From: Clostridia bacterium
GTDB lineage: Bacteria; Bacillota_A; Clostridia; Christensenellales; Aristaeellaceae
Reading direction: 5' to 3'
NCBI GenBank assembly: GCA_017938785.1
Contig: JAGBAU010000030.1
Span: 1 to 10,513, forward strand
DNA length: 10,513 nt
Position 1 is the stretch's first letter. Each line of letters starts with the position of its first letter. Below the pieces are notes generated by a model, which had not been told where the DNA came from, ran no database searches, and was given only the letters and a program-made list of their open reading frames with translations. Made by a program: the position numbers and the translations under genes. Of the stretch, positions 5,159 through 10,513 are shown piece after piece.

Positions 5159-6706
5159 GTGAAAGCGAACCGGGAAAAGAACAAATCCATCAAAAACAGC
5201 ATCGGCCGGGCGGCATTCGTGGCGCTTTCCCTGCTGCTTCAGATCGGTTGGCTGGTAAGTTTGGTCAACCGAGCCGGGCAGTATTATCCCTACATTGCCC
5301 TGGCTACGGAAATTCTGGTGCTGGCCGCTGTGGTGGGCATCTACAGCCAGAACCGCAATTCTGCGGGCGGGACCAGCTGGATTGTGCTCATACTGATCTT
5401 TCCGGTACTGGGCCTGTGCCTGTATCTGCTGCTGGGCCAGCCCTGGGCCACCCATTCCATGCGCAGGCGCTTTGAAAACATAGATCAGAGCCTGGCGGGA
5501 CGTCTGCCCCAGGATCAGATGCTGATGCGCAGGATTGAGAAGGAAGACCCTGACGTCATCGGCCAGATGCGCTATATCCTGCAGTGGGGCAAGTATCCCG
5601 TCTATGAAAATACCACCGTGGAATTTCATGCGCAGACCGAAGCCGCCTTCGAAGCCCTGAAGACGGAGCTGCGCAAGGCGGAGAAGTTCATCTTCATGGA
5701 ATATCATGCCATCGAGCTCTCCGAATGCTTCCTGGAGCTGGAGGAAATACTGGCGGAGAGGGCAAAGGCCGGTGTGGAAGTGCGCCTGTTTTACGATGAC
5801 GTGGGTTCGCTTACCTTCATCGGGCCCAATTTCGTGCAGCGCATGGAGGCCCTGGGCATCCATTGTCAGGTGTTCAATCCCATTATGCCCGTTATCAGCG
5901 CCTTCATGAACAACCGCGACCACCGCAAGATTACCGTGATCGATGGCAAGGTGGGCTTCACCGGCGGCTATAACCTGGCGGACGAATACTTCAATGTGAA
6001 GCATCCCTATGGACACTGGAAGGATACGGGCATACTGCTTCGCGGCGAAGCGGTGCGCAGCCTGACGGTCATGTTCCTGGAGATGTGGAATGCGGCCCGT
6101 AAGCGGGACGAGGATTATAGTTCCTATACCGGGGTATCCTATGGCGAAATCCAGTCGGACGGCTATGTTCAGCCCTATGCGGATTCCCCGCTGGACGATG
6201 AGCGCCTGGGCGAAAATGTATACCTGAATATGCTCAAAAGCGCCCGGCATTACGCATGGATCACCACGCCCTATCTCATCCTGGACGATGAGATGATCCA
6301 GGAACTCATCCTGGCCGCCAAGCGCGGCGTGGATGTGCGCATCATCACCCCGGGCATTCCGGACAAGAAGGTTGTGTTCCAGCTCACCCGGTCCTACTAT
6401 GCGCCGCTGGTGCGGGGTGGGGTGCGTATCTTTGAATATACGCCCGGGTTCCTGCATGCCAAGCAGATGCTGGTGGACGACCGCAGCGCTGTGGTGGGTA
6501 CCATCAATCTGGATTTCAGAAGCCTGTACCTGCACTTTGAAAATGCGGTGCTGCTGCACGGCTGCTCTGCCATCCGGGATATACGCCGGGATTTCGAGGA
6601 TACCTTCCCACTGTGCCGGGAGATGACCGAAAAATACAAGGGCAAGCGCGCGGTGTGCATACGCGTGGGACAGAGCCTGCTCAGGCTATTTGCGCCGCTG
6701 CTGTAA
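5159..6706 (+). CDS. cls: Cardiolipin synthase (phospholipase D family)
   Basis: This 515-residue membrane protein joins two phosphatidylglycerols into cardiolipin and glycerol on the cytoplasmic membrane. Three hydrophobic segments (about 18-36, 45-62 and 73-92) form the N-terminal PLDNase_N region typical of Bacillota Cls, the third ending in a YLLLGQ motif. Two HKD catalytic motifs follow: H255/K257/D262 in HRKITVID with GGYN after it, and H433/K435/D440 in HAKQMLVD with GTINLDFRS after it. Length and architecture are normal for the family. The GTG at 5159 is preferred because AGAAGGGGAGG lies 6 bases upstream; starting at ATG 5138 would add seven residues without a ribosome site. The next gene, a zinc-phospholipase-C-like protein, begins 69 bases later with only a U-poor hairpin between, so co-transcription is plausible and would group two phospholipid-related genes. 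Confidence 0.93.
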   Translation: MKANREKNKSIKNSIGRAAFVALSLLLQIGWLVSLVNRAGQYYPYIALATEILVLAAVVGIYSQNRNSAGGTSWIVLILIFPVLGLCLYLLLGQPWATHSMRRRFENIDQSLAGRLPQDQMLMRRIEKEDPDVIGQMRYILQWGKYPVYENTTVEFHAQTEAAFEALKTELRKAEKFIFMEYHAIELSECFLELEEILAERAKAGVEVRLFYDDVGSLTFIGPNFVQRMEALGIHCQVFNPIMPVISAFMNNRDHRKITVIDGKVGFTGGYNLADEYFNVKHPYGHWKDTGILLRGEAVRSLTVMFLEMWNAARKRDEDYSSYTGVSYGEIQSDGYVQPYADSPLDDERLGENVYLNMLKSARHYAWITTPYLILDDEMIQELILAAKRGVDVRIITPGIPDKKVVFQLTRSYYAPLVRGGVRIFEYTPGFLHAKQMLVDDRSAVVGTINLDFRSLYLHFENAVLLHGCSAIRDIRRDFEDTFPLCREMTEKYKGKRAVCIRVGQSLLRLFAPLL

Positions 6707-6725
6707 ACTGAACGCTGCCGAAACA

Positions 6726-6750
6726 GAGCCTTCCCGGAAAGGGAAGGCTC
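6726..6750 (+). terminator. Hairpin between cls and the PLC-like gene (weak terminator or processing hairpin)
   Basis: A perfect 10-bp stem GAGCCTTCCC (6726-6735) / GGGAAGGCTC (6741-6750) has a GGAAA loop. It is followed by ATTCCATCTG, so there is no T tract. Termination is probably partial, or the hairpin stabilises the upstream mRNA end and lets read-through reach the next gene. Confidence 0.5.
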
Positions 6751-6775
6751 ATTCCATCTGTAAGGAGAGAAGACC

Positions 6776-7540
6776 ATGCCAGACCAGCTCGCACATTATA
6801 TCTTTGCCCGAAAGGTAATCGCGGCGGCGGATGCTTCCGTGCGCAGGCGCATCAGTGTGGATGCGCCCATCTTCCGGGTGGGAACCTTCGGTCCGGATCC
6901 GCTGTTCAATGATCCCAGTCCATACCGCCGGGCGGAGGGCTTTGAGATGCACAAGCGGTCCGGCCGGGAAGCCTTGGAGCGTATGCGCAAGCCCATCGAG
7001 GAGAGGATGCCTTGGGCGGCGGAGTATGCGGCGGGATTCTTCTGCCACTATGCCCTGGACAGGCTGTGCCATCCGGATATCCTGGATATGGCGAAGCGCG
7101 GCGTGGCGAAGCATGTGGCCATTGAGGGCGCTTACGACCGGCAGCTCATGCTGCGGGAGGGAATGCGCCTGCCCGTCCGCCTGCCTCTGAGTGCGAGCGC
7201 GCTGAAGGCGGCAGCCCATATGTATACACGGGTGGGCCCCGGCCGCCTGCGTGCGGATATCGAAGCCTTCTGGCAGATCCGGCGCTTTGTGCTCTTCGGA
7301 GGAGGTACGCTGCTGTCGGCTGTTCCGGGAAAGCTCAACCGGGACTGGGACGGGCTGATTCCTCATAAGACGCCCACCCCTGAATTGAAGGAATGCTTTG
7401 CCCGGCTGGATGAGCTGCTGGAGAAAAGCGTGGAGCCCGCTGCACGCCAGCTGGAATTGTATTTTTTCGCCATCGATCAAAAAATGCCCCTGAACGACTG
7501 GTTTTGCCCAGATTTTAGCGGTTTCCAAACACAGCGTTAA
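6776..7540 (+). CDS. Zinc-dependent phospholipase C-like protein
   Basis: This 254-residue protein fits the zinc-dependent phospholipase C/S1-P1-like family (Pfam Zn_dep_PLPC) found widely as uncharacterised proteins in Clostridia. The expected metal residues are present in order: H7 in the N-terminal MPDQLAH, D41 in TFGPDPLF, H59, then H91 and D95 in CHYALDRLCHP with H99, and H113/E117 in KHVAIEGAYD. There is no signal peptide, unlike the secreted toxin-type phospholipases, so an intracellular phosphodiesterase or lipid-linked role is more likely than a virulence factor; the substrate is unknown. AAGGAG at 6762-6767 lies 8 bases before the ATG. It follows cardiolipin synthase on the same strand and has no promoter of its own that I can see, which suggests read-through from cls. 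The next gene has its own promoter. Confidence 0.75.
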   Translation: MPDQLAHYIFARKVIAAADASVRRRISVDAPIFRVGTFGPDPLFNDPSPYRRAEGFEMHKRSGREALERMRKPIEERMPWAAEYAAGFFCHYALDRLCHPDILDMAKRGVAKHVAIEGAYDRQLMLREGMRLPVRLPLSASALKAAAHMYTRVGPGRLRADIEAFWQIRRFVLFGGGTLLSAVPGKLNRDWDGLIPHKTPTPELKECFARLDELLEKSVEPAARQLELYFFAIDQKMPLNDWFCPDFSGFQTQR

Positions 7541-7545
7541 TTGAT

Positions 7546-7574
7546 TTTGTATGACCTATAAGCTAAGATATAAT
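7546..7574 (+). promoter_or_regulatory. Probable promoter of the decarboxylase beta/gamma-like unit
   Basis: A perfect TATAAT (7569-7574) lies 46 bases before the beta-subunit ATG. The -35 region is poor (TTTGTA or TTGTAT around 7546-7552, spacer 16-17). The call rests mainly on the -10 box and on its position between genes. Confidence 0.5.
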
Positions 7575-7608
7575 GTGGATATTGTCGGATTACTTCAGAC
7601 ATTAACGC

Positions 7609-7617
7609 AAGGAGGAA
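7609..7617 (+). promoter_or_regulatory. Consensus ribosome binding site of the beta-subunit gene
   Basis: AAGGAGGAA is close to a full anti-16S match, 3 bases (from the GGAGG core, 5) before ATG 7621. The same motif recurs before the small downstream gene (8714-8722), so both genes seem tuned for high translation. Confidence 0.85.
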
Positions 7618-7620
7618 CAA

Positions 7621-8715
7621 ATGGAAATCCTGAACAACCTTTCGATTCTCGTTGAGAATTGGCAGATGCCGGTCATGTGGATCATCGGCGGCATCCTGAT
7701 TTACCTGGCCATCGCAAAGGATATGGAACCCACCCTGCTGCTGCCCATGGGCTTCGGCGCAATCCTCGTAAACCTGCCCAACTCCGGCGCAACCGAGGTT
7801 ATTGAAACCCTGTACAATGCCGGTATTGCAAACGAACTCTTTCCGCTGATCCTGTTCATCGGTATCGGCGCTATGATCGACTTCGGCCCGCTGCTGTCCA
7901 ATCCCAAGATGCTTCTGATCGGCGCAGCCGCCCAGTTCGGTATCTTCTTCACCCTGTCCATGGCCCGCCTGCTGGGCTTCGAGATGATCGACGCCGCTTC
8001 CATCGGTATCATCGGCGCTGCGGACGGCCCCACCTCCATCGTCGTTGCCAACCAGCTGGGCACCAAGTATGTGGGCGCCATCATGGTTGCCGCTTACAGC
8101 TACATGGCCCTGGTTCCGATCGTACAGCCCCCCTTCATCAAGCTGGCGACCACCAAGAAGGAACGCCTCATCCGCATGCCCTACAATCCCGGTTCCGTAT
8201 CCAAGGGCCTGCGTATCCTGTTCCCCATCTGCGTGACCATCGTTGCCGCCCTGGCAGCCCCCGCTTCCGCAGCTCTGGTAGGCTTTTTGATGTTCGGTAA
8301 CCTGATCCGCGAGTGCGGCGTTCTGGATTCCCTTTCCAACACCGCTCAGAACGTTCTGGCAAACCTGATCACCATCTTCCTGGGCATCACCGTTGCCTTC
8401 AGCATGAAGGGCGAATCCTTCCTGCAGCTGGAAACCATCATGATCCTGGGCCTGGGCCTGGTGGCATTCATTGCCGACACCGTATTCGGCGTATTCTTTG
8501 TCAAGTTCCTGAACCTGTTCAGCAAGAATAAGATGAACCCCATGATCGGCGCAGCCGGTATCTCCGCCTTCCCCATGGCGTCCCGCGTGGTGCATAAGAT
8601 GGGTCTGAAGGAAGATCCCCAGAACTTCCTGCTGATGCATGCTGCCGGCGCAAACGTTGCCGGTCAGATCGCTTCTGCAATCGTCGGCGGCCTGATCATC
8701 TCCCTGGTCGCATAA
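7621..8715 (+). CDS. Sodium ion-translocating decarboxylase, beta subunit (OadB/GcdB/MmdB family)
   Basis: This 364-residue multi-pass membrane protein is the integral subunit that decarboxylates carboxybiotin and pumps sodium out of the cell, in oxaloacetate, glutaconyl-CoA or methylmalonyl-CoA decarboxylase complexes. Diagnostic stretches are all present: GIGAMIDFGPLL (81-92), IGAADGPTSI (131-140) with D135 matching the essential OadB D203, NPMIGAAGISAFPMASR (306-322), and MHAAGANVAGQIASA (339-353). Its length is close to GcdB/MmdB and shorter than enterobacterial OadB. Which acid it serves cannot be read from this subunit. It has its own promoter, a consensus ribosome site, and even, abundant-protein-like codon choice. 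A 39-residue membrane protein follows after 12 bases. No carboxyltransferase (alpha) or biotin-carrier gene lies in the window, so these must be elsewhere or the pair works differently. Confidence 0.95.
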   Translation: MEILNNLSILVENWQMPVMWIIGGILIYLAIAKDMEPTLLLPMGFGAILVNLPNSGATEVIETLYNAGIANELFPLILFIGIGAMIDFGPLLSNPKMLLIGAAAQFGIFFTLSMARLLGFEMIDAASIGIIGAADGPTSIVVANQLGTKYVGAIMVAAYSYMALVPIVQPPFIKLATTKKERLIRMPYNPGSVSKGLRILFPICVTIVAALAAPASAALVGFLMFGNLIRECGVLDSLSNTAQNVLANLITIFLGITVAFSMKGESFLQLETIMILGLGLVAFIADTVFGVFFVKFLNLFSKNKMNPMIGAAGISAFPMASRVVHKMGLKEDPQNFLLMHAAGANVAGQIASAIVGGLIISLVA

Positions 8716-8727
8716 GGAGGAACCACA

Positions 8728-8847
8728 ATGAATTTTACTGCATTTCTGGAATCTTTGCCCATCATGGGCAAGGGCATGGCAACTATCCTGTGCCTGATGC
8801 TGCTGGTTTGGGGCATGATCGAAGTCATCCGCAAGTTTGCAAAGTAA
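8728..8847 (+). CDS. Small single-pass membrane protein, putative minimal decarboxylase gamma subunit
   Basis: A 39-residue protein starts at ATG 8728 with AAGGAGGAA overlapping the stop codon of the beta-subunit gene. It has one hydrophobic helix (about 17-34) with the pattern GKGMATILCLMLLVWGMIEVIRKF, split here as GKGMATILCL and MLLVWGMIEVI, and a basic tail RKFAK. OadG-type gamma subunits have one N-terminal transmembrane helix with a GMGxxF-like start, followed by a soluble zinc-binding tail that contacts the alpha subunit. This protein has the helix only, so it is at most a minimal gamma-like subunit. Tight coupling to the beta subunit and a terminator 9 bases after its stop show it is a genuine, translated partner. 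The assignment to the gamma family is inferred from size, topology and position; the similarity is too short to prove it. Confidence 0.75.
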   Translation: MNFTAFLESLPIMGKGMATILCLMLLVWGMIEVIRKFAK

Positions 8848-8856
8848 TTGGAAAAC

Positions 8857-8884
8857 AGAGGGGAAGCGAAGGCTTCCCCTCTTT
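8857..8884 (+). terminator. Intrinsic terminator after the small membrane protein
   Basis: An 11-bp perfect stem AGAGGGGAAGC (8857-8867) / GCTTCCCCTCT (8872-8882) has a GAAG loop. The T tail is short (TTT then G), so its strength is moderate. It closes the beta/micro-gamma unit. Confidence 0.75.
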
Positions 8885-8890
8885 GCATGA

Positions 8891-8919
8891 TTGCACTTGG
8901 AGATAAAAGTGTGTATAAT
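8891..8919 (+). promoter_or_regulatory. Promoter of the DUF1015 gene, with flanking dyad
   Basis: A perfect TATAAT (8914-8919) lies 17 bases after TTGCAC (8891-8896), which matches only the TTG core of a -35 box. TTGCAC is also the left arm of a dyad with GTGCAA (8921-8926) that brackets the -10 box, and an inner CACTT/AAGTG pair (8894-8898/8907-8911) is nested inside. Confidence 0.6.
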
Positions 8920-8947
8920 GGTGCAAAACCTATAGGAGCATTTTCAT

Positions 8948-10174
8948 ATGAAGAATACAGTTGTTCGCGGCGCGGATATCCTGCTGCCGGCGAAGACCGT
9001 CGCCGCCGAAAAATGGGCGGTGGTGGCTGTGGATCAATATACCTCCGAACCGGAATACTGGCAGAAAGTGGAAGGAATCGTAGGCGATGCGCCTTCCACG
9101 CTGCGCATCACCCTGCCGGAGGTTTACCTTGCCGAGGGAGAAGCGCGCACTCCTGAAATGCAGAAAAACATGCGCGCTTACCTGAAAGACGGCGTTCTGG
9201 AAACCATGGTGGAAAACGGCTATATCCTGGTGGAGCGCACCACTGAATCCGGCGTCCGCCTGGGCCTGATGGCCTGCCTCGATCTGGAGGAATATGATTA
9301 CGCCGTGGGCAGCCAGAGCATGATCCGCGCCACCGAGGGTACGGTGATTGAGCGTGTGCCGCCCCGGGTGAAAATTCGCCGCGGCGCAGCGCTGGAGCTG
9401 CCCCATGTGCTGATGCTGCTGGATGACCAGGATATGCAGGTGATCGAGCCCGCATATGCCGAAAGGGAAAACCTTGAACTGCTCTACGATGTGGAGCTGA
9501 TGCAGGGCGGCGGCCACCTGCGCGGCTGGAAGCTGGACGGCGAAGCCGCCCGCAGAGTGGAGGATGCGCTGGACAAGGTATATGAAAACTGCGGCGGCCT
9601 GTTCCTGGCGGTGGGCGACGGCAACCATTCCCTGGCGGCGGCCCGTGCATACTGGATGGAAATCCGTGAGGATATTCCTGAGGAGGAGCGCAAGAATCAT
9701 CCTGCCCGCTATGCCCTTGCGGAGATTGAAAACCTGCACAGCCCGGCGATCCAGTTTGAGCCCATCCACCGTGTGGTGACGAACATCAACCCTAGAATCC
9801 TGATGCTGGACTACGAAAATCACCTGCGCGAGGAGGGAATTTCCGTCCGCGAGGGCAATGAACTGACCCTGGTGTCGAAGGGCATTGAGAAGGGCTATGG
9901 CTTTGATGTGCATCCCCTGCGGGATTTGCAGATTTTCCTGGACGCCTGGCTCGCGGTGCATCCCGAGGCGGAGATCGATTACATCCACGGCGACGATACC
10001 CTGCGCCGCCTGGCTGACCGGGAGGACGCGCTGGGCCTGATGCCCTGCGGATTTGCCAAGGCGGATCTGTTCCCCTACATCCGCCAGTGGGGCGTGCTGC
10101 CCCGCAAAACCTTCTCCATGGGCCATGCCCATGAGAAGCGCTATTATTTCGAAGCCAGAAAGATCGAGAAATAA
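8948..10174 (+). CDS. DUF1015 family protein
   Basis: This 408-residue soluble protein matches the DUF1015 family, common in Clostridia and of unknown function. Recognisable stretches are KWAVVAVDQYTSEPEYW (22-38), DAPSTLRITLPEVYL (47-61), RATEGTVIERVPPR (127-140), the glycine-rich LFLAVGDGNHSLAAA (218-232), and NHPARYALAEIENL followed by FEPIHRVV (250-277). The GDGNHSLA motif with conserved acidic and histidine residues looks like an active or nucleotide-binding site, but no reaction is established for the family as far as I know. AGGAG at 8934-8938 lies 9 bases before the ATG. It is a single gene with its own promoter. The next gene is convergent and shares a bidirectional terminator. DUF1015 genes in some Clostridia lie near serine-biosynthesis genes; none is visible here. 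Confidence 0.88.
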   Translation: MKNTVVRGADILLPAKTVAAEKWAVVAVDQYTSEPEYWQKVEGIVGDAPSTLRITLPEVYLAEGEARTPEMQKNMRAYLKDGVLETMVENGYILVERTTESGVRLGLMACLDLEEYDYAVGSQSMIRATEGTVIERVPPRVKIRRGAALELPHVLMLLDDQDMQVIEPAYAERENLELLYDVELMQGGGHLRGWKLDGEAARRVEDALDKVYENCGGLFLAVGDGNHSLAAARAYWMEIREDIPEEERKNHPARYALAEIENLHSPAIQFEPIHRVVTNINPRILMLDYENHLREEGISVREGNELTLVSKGIEKGYGFDVHPLRDLQIFLDAWLAVHPEAEIDYIHGDDTLRRLADREDALGLMPCGFAKADLFPYIRQWGVLPRKTFSMGHAHEKRYYFEARKIEK

Positions 10175-10178
10175 AAAG

Positions 10179-10211
10179 AACGGTTCCAACGAAACTCGTT
10201 GGAACCGTTTT
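10179..10211. terminator. Bidirectional intrinsic terminator between DUF1015 gene and nadE
   Basis: A 14-bp perfect stem AACGGTTCCAACGA (10179-10192) / TCGTTGGAACCGTT (10196-10209) closes on a 3-base loop. The plus side ends in TTTT (10208-10211), and the A run at 10173-10177 gives a T tract on the minus side. Confidence 0.9.
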
Positions 10212-10220
10212 CCATATGCA

Positions 10221-10513
10221 TCAGTATTTGCTGAAATACTCTTCCTTCAGCTGGAAGATGGGCATCAGCTGGAGCTTGAACTGATTGATCCTGTGCAGGC
10301 GGTCGATGCGCTCCCTGGTGGCTGCATCCTCGCAGACGCCGGTGCGGATATAGCGGTCGAGCACTGCGTAGGTGAAGCCCAGGTTGTCCTCATCGGTGCG
10401 GCCGCACAGGCCGTCGATCGGCACCTTATCCACAAACATTTCGGGAAGGTTCAGCGCGCGGCCCACTTCCTTCACTTCCTGCACCGTCAGCTGGGACAGG
10501 GGACTGAAATCGC
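10221..10513 (-). CDS. nadE: Ammonia-dependent NAD+ synthetase, C-terminal part (5' end outside window)
   Basis: The frame is open to the window edge and ends at TGA (10221-10223), giving about the last 96 residues. The visible part begins DFSPLSQLTVQEVKEVGRAL and contains VPIDGLCGRTDEDNLGFTYAVLDRYI, split by eye into the family's TDED-type motif and the LGFTY helix. These are typical of NH3-dependent NadE, which amidates deamido-NAD (nicotinate adenine dinucleotide) to NAD with ATP, in the last step of NAD synthesis. The N-terminal ATP-binding SGGxDS loop would lie beyond the window, so completeness cannot be judged. Apparent internal start codons such as the GTG near 10484 are not real starts, because the homologous sequence continues upstream of them. 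It converges on the DUF1015 gene and shares the terminator at 10179-10211. Confidence 0.93.
   Translation of the reverse strand, partial: DFSPLSQLTVQEVKEVGRALNLPEMFVDKVPIDGLCGRTDEDNLGFTYAVLDRYIRTGVCEDAATRERIDRLHRINQFKLQLMPIFQLKEEYFSKY

Noticed and set aside
5087..6559. A 490-codon open frame antisense to cardiolipin synthase
   Set aside because: Its composition is rich in H, Q, A and G with no recognisable motif or ribosome site. The opposite strand encodes a full Cls with both HKD motifs. GC-rich codon choice here leaves few antisense stops.
7537..8640. A 367-codon open frame antisense to the beta-subunit gene
   Set aside because: It is a hydrophilic G/D/Q/H-rich shadow of a membrane protein, without a start signal or family motif.
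8897..8919. Extended -10 promoter (TGn) at the DUF1015 gene
   Set aside because: TG directly abuts TATAAT without the required single base between, so it is not a true extended -10.
8930..10189. A 419-codon open frame antisense to the DUF1015 gene
   Set aside because: It covers a well-supported gene, spans the downstream terminator region and the promoter, and has the same shadow-like composition.
1..10513. Mobile elements, CRISPR arrays, tRNA or rRNA genes, riboswitches
   Set aside because: No transposase or integrase motifs, regularly spaced repeats, cloverleaf-type folds or known riboswitch cores were seen in the gaps, all of which are under about 220 bases.

Overview
The window reads as chromosomal DNA of a low-oxygen Bacillota, most likely a gut-type Clostridia. 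This is inferred from the protein content (a clostridial-type sodium-pump decarboxylase beta subunit, a ROK repressor, a secreted SH3 protein and an HMA-type copper chaperone end) and from strong Shine-Dalgarno sites, near-consensus sigma-A promoters and compact intrinsic terminators between units. Base composition is GC-rich in the genes and AT-rich in the promoters. I see no mobile element, CRISPR array, rRNA or tRNA. All eleven genes look intact apart from those cut by the window edges.

Layout. Positions 1-99 are the 3' end of a gene whose product ends like a heavy-metal-associated (HMA) domain, closed by a bidirectional terminator. On the minus strand at 160-1242 is a class II (zinc) aldolase of the rhamnulose/fuculose-phosphate type. 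A 210-bp divergent promoter region separates it from a secreted three-SH3-domain protein (1453-2163). A ROK-family repressor (2205-3332, minus, GTG start) converges on that gene and shares its terminator. Divergent from the repressor, behind a perfect-consensus sigma-A promoter, lies a two-gene operon: an uncharacterised deoxyhypusine-synthase-like protein (3502-4464) and a compact GmhA-like sugar-phosphate isomerase (4475-5038).

Next come a cardiolipin synthase (5159-6706, GTG start) and a zinc-phospholipase-C-like protein (6776-7540), probably a small lipid-related unit. A separate strong transcription unit encodes a sodium-pump decarboxylase beta subunit (7621-8715) and a 39-residue single-pass membrane protein (8728-8847) that looks like a stripped-down gamma subunit. 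The window ends with a DUF1015 protein (8948-10174), a bidirectional terminator, and the C-terminal part of ammonia-dependent NAD synthetase (10221-10513, minus).

How the genes fit together. The clearest candidate system is the ROK repressor with its divergent DHS-like/SIS operon: a sugar-responsive regulator facing an isomerase that keeps all four GmhA zinc ligands, plus a partner of unknown chemistry. The second is the beta subunit with a micro-gamma: a membrane sodium-pump half whose carboxyltransferase and biotin carrier are not in this window. The rest look like single housekeeping or accessory genes. Promoters are pattern matches by eye. No database search was possible.
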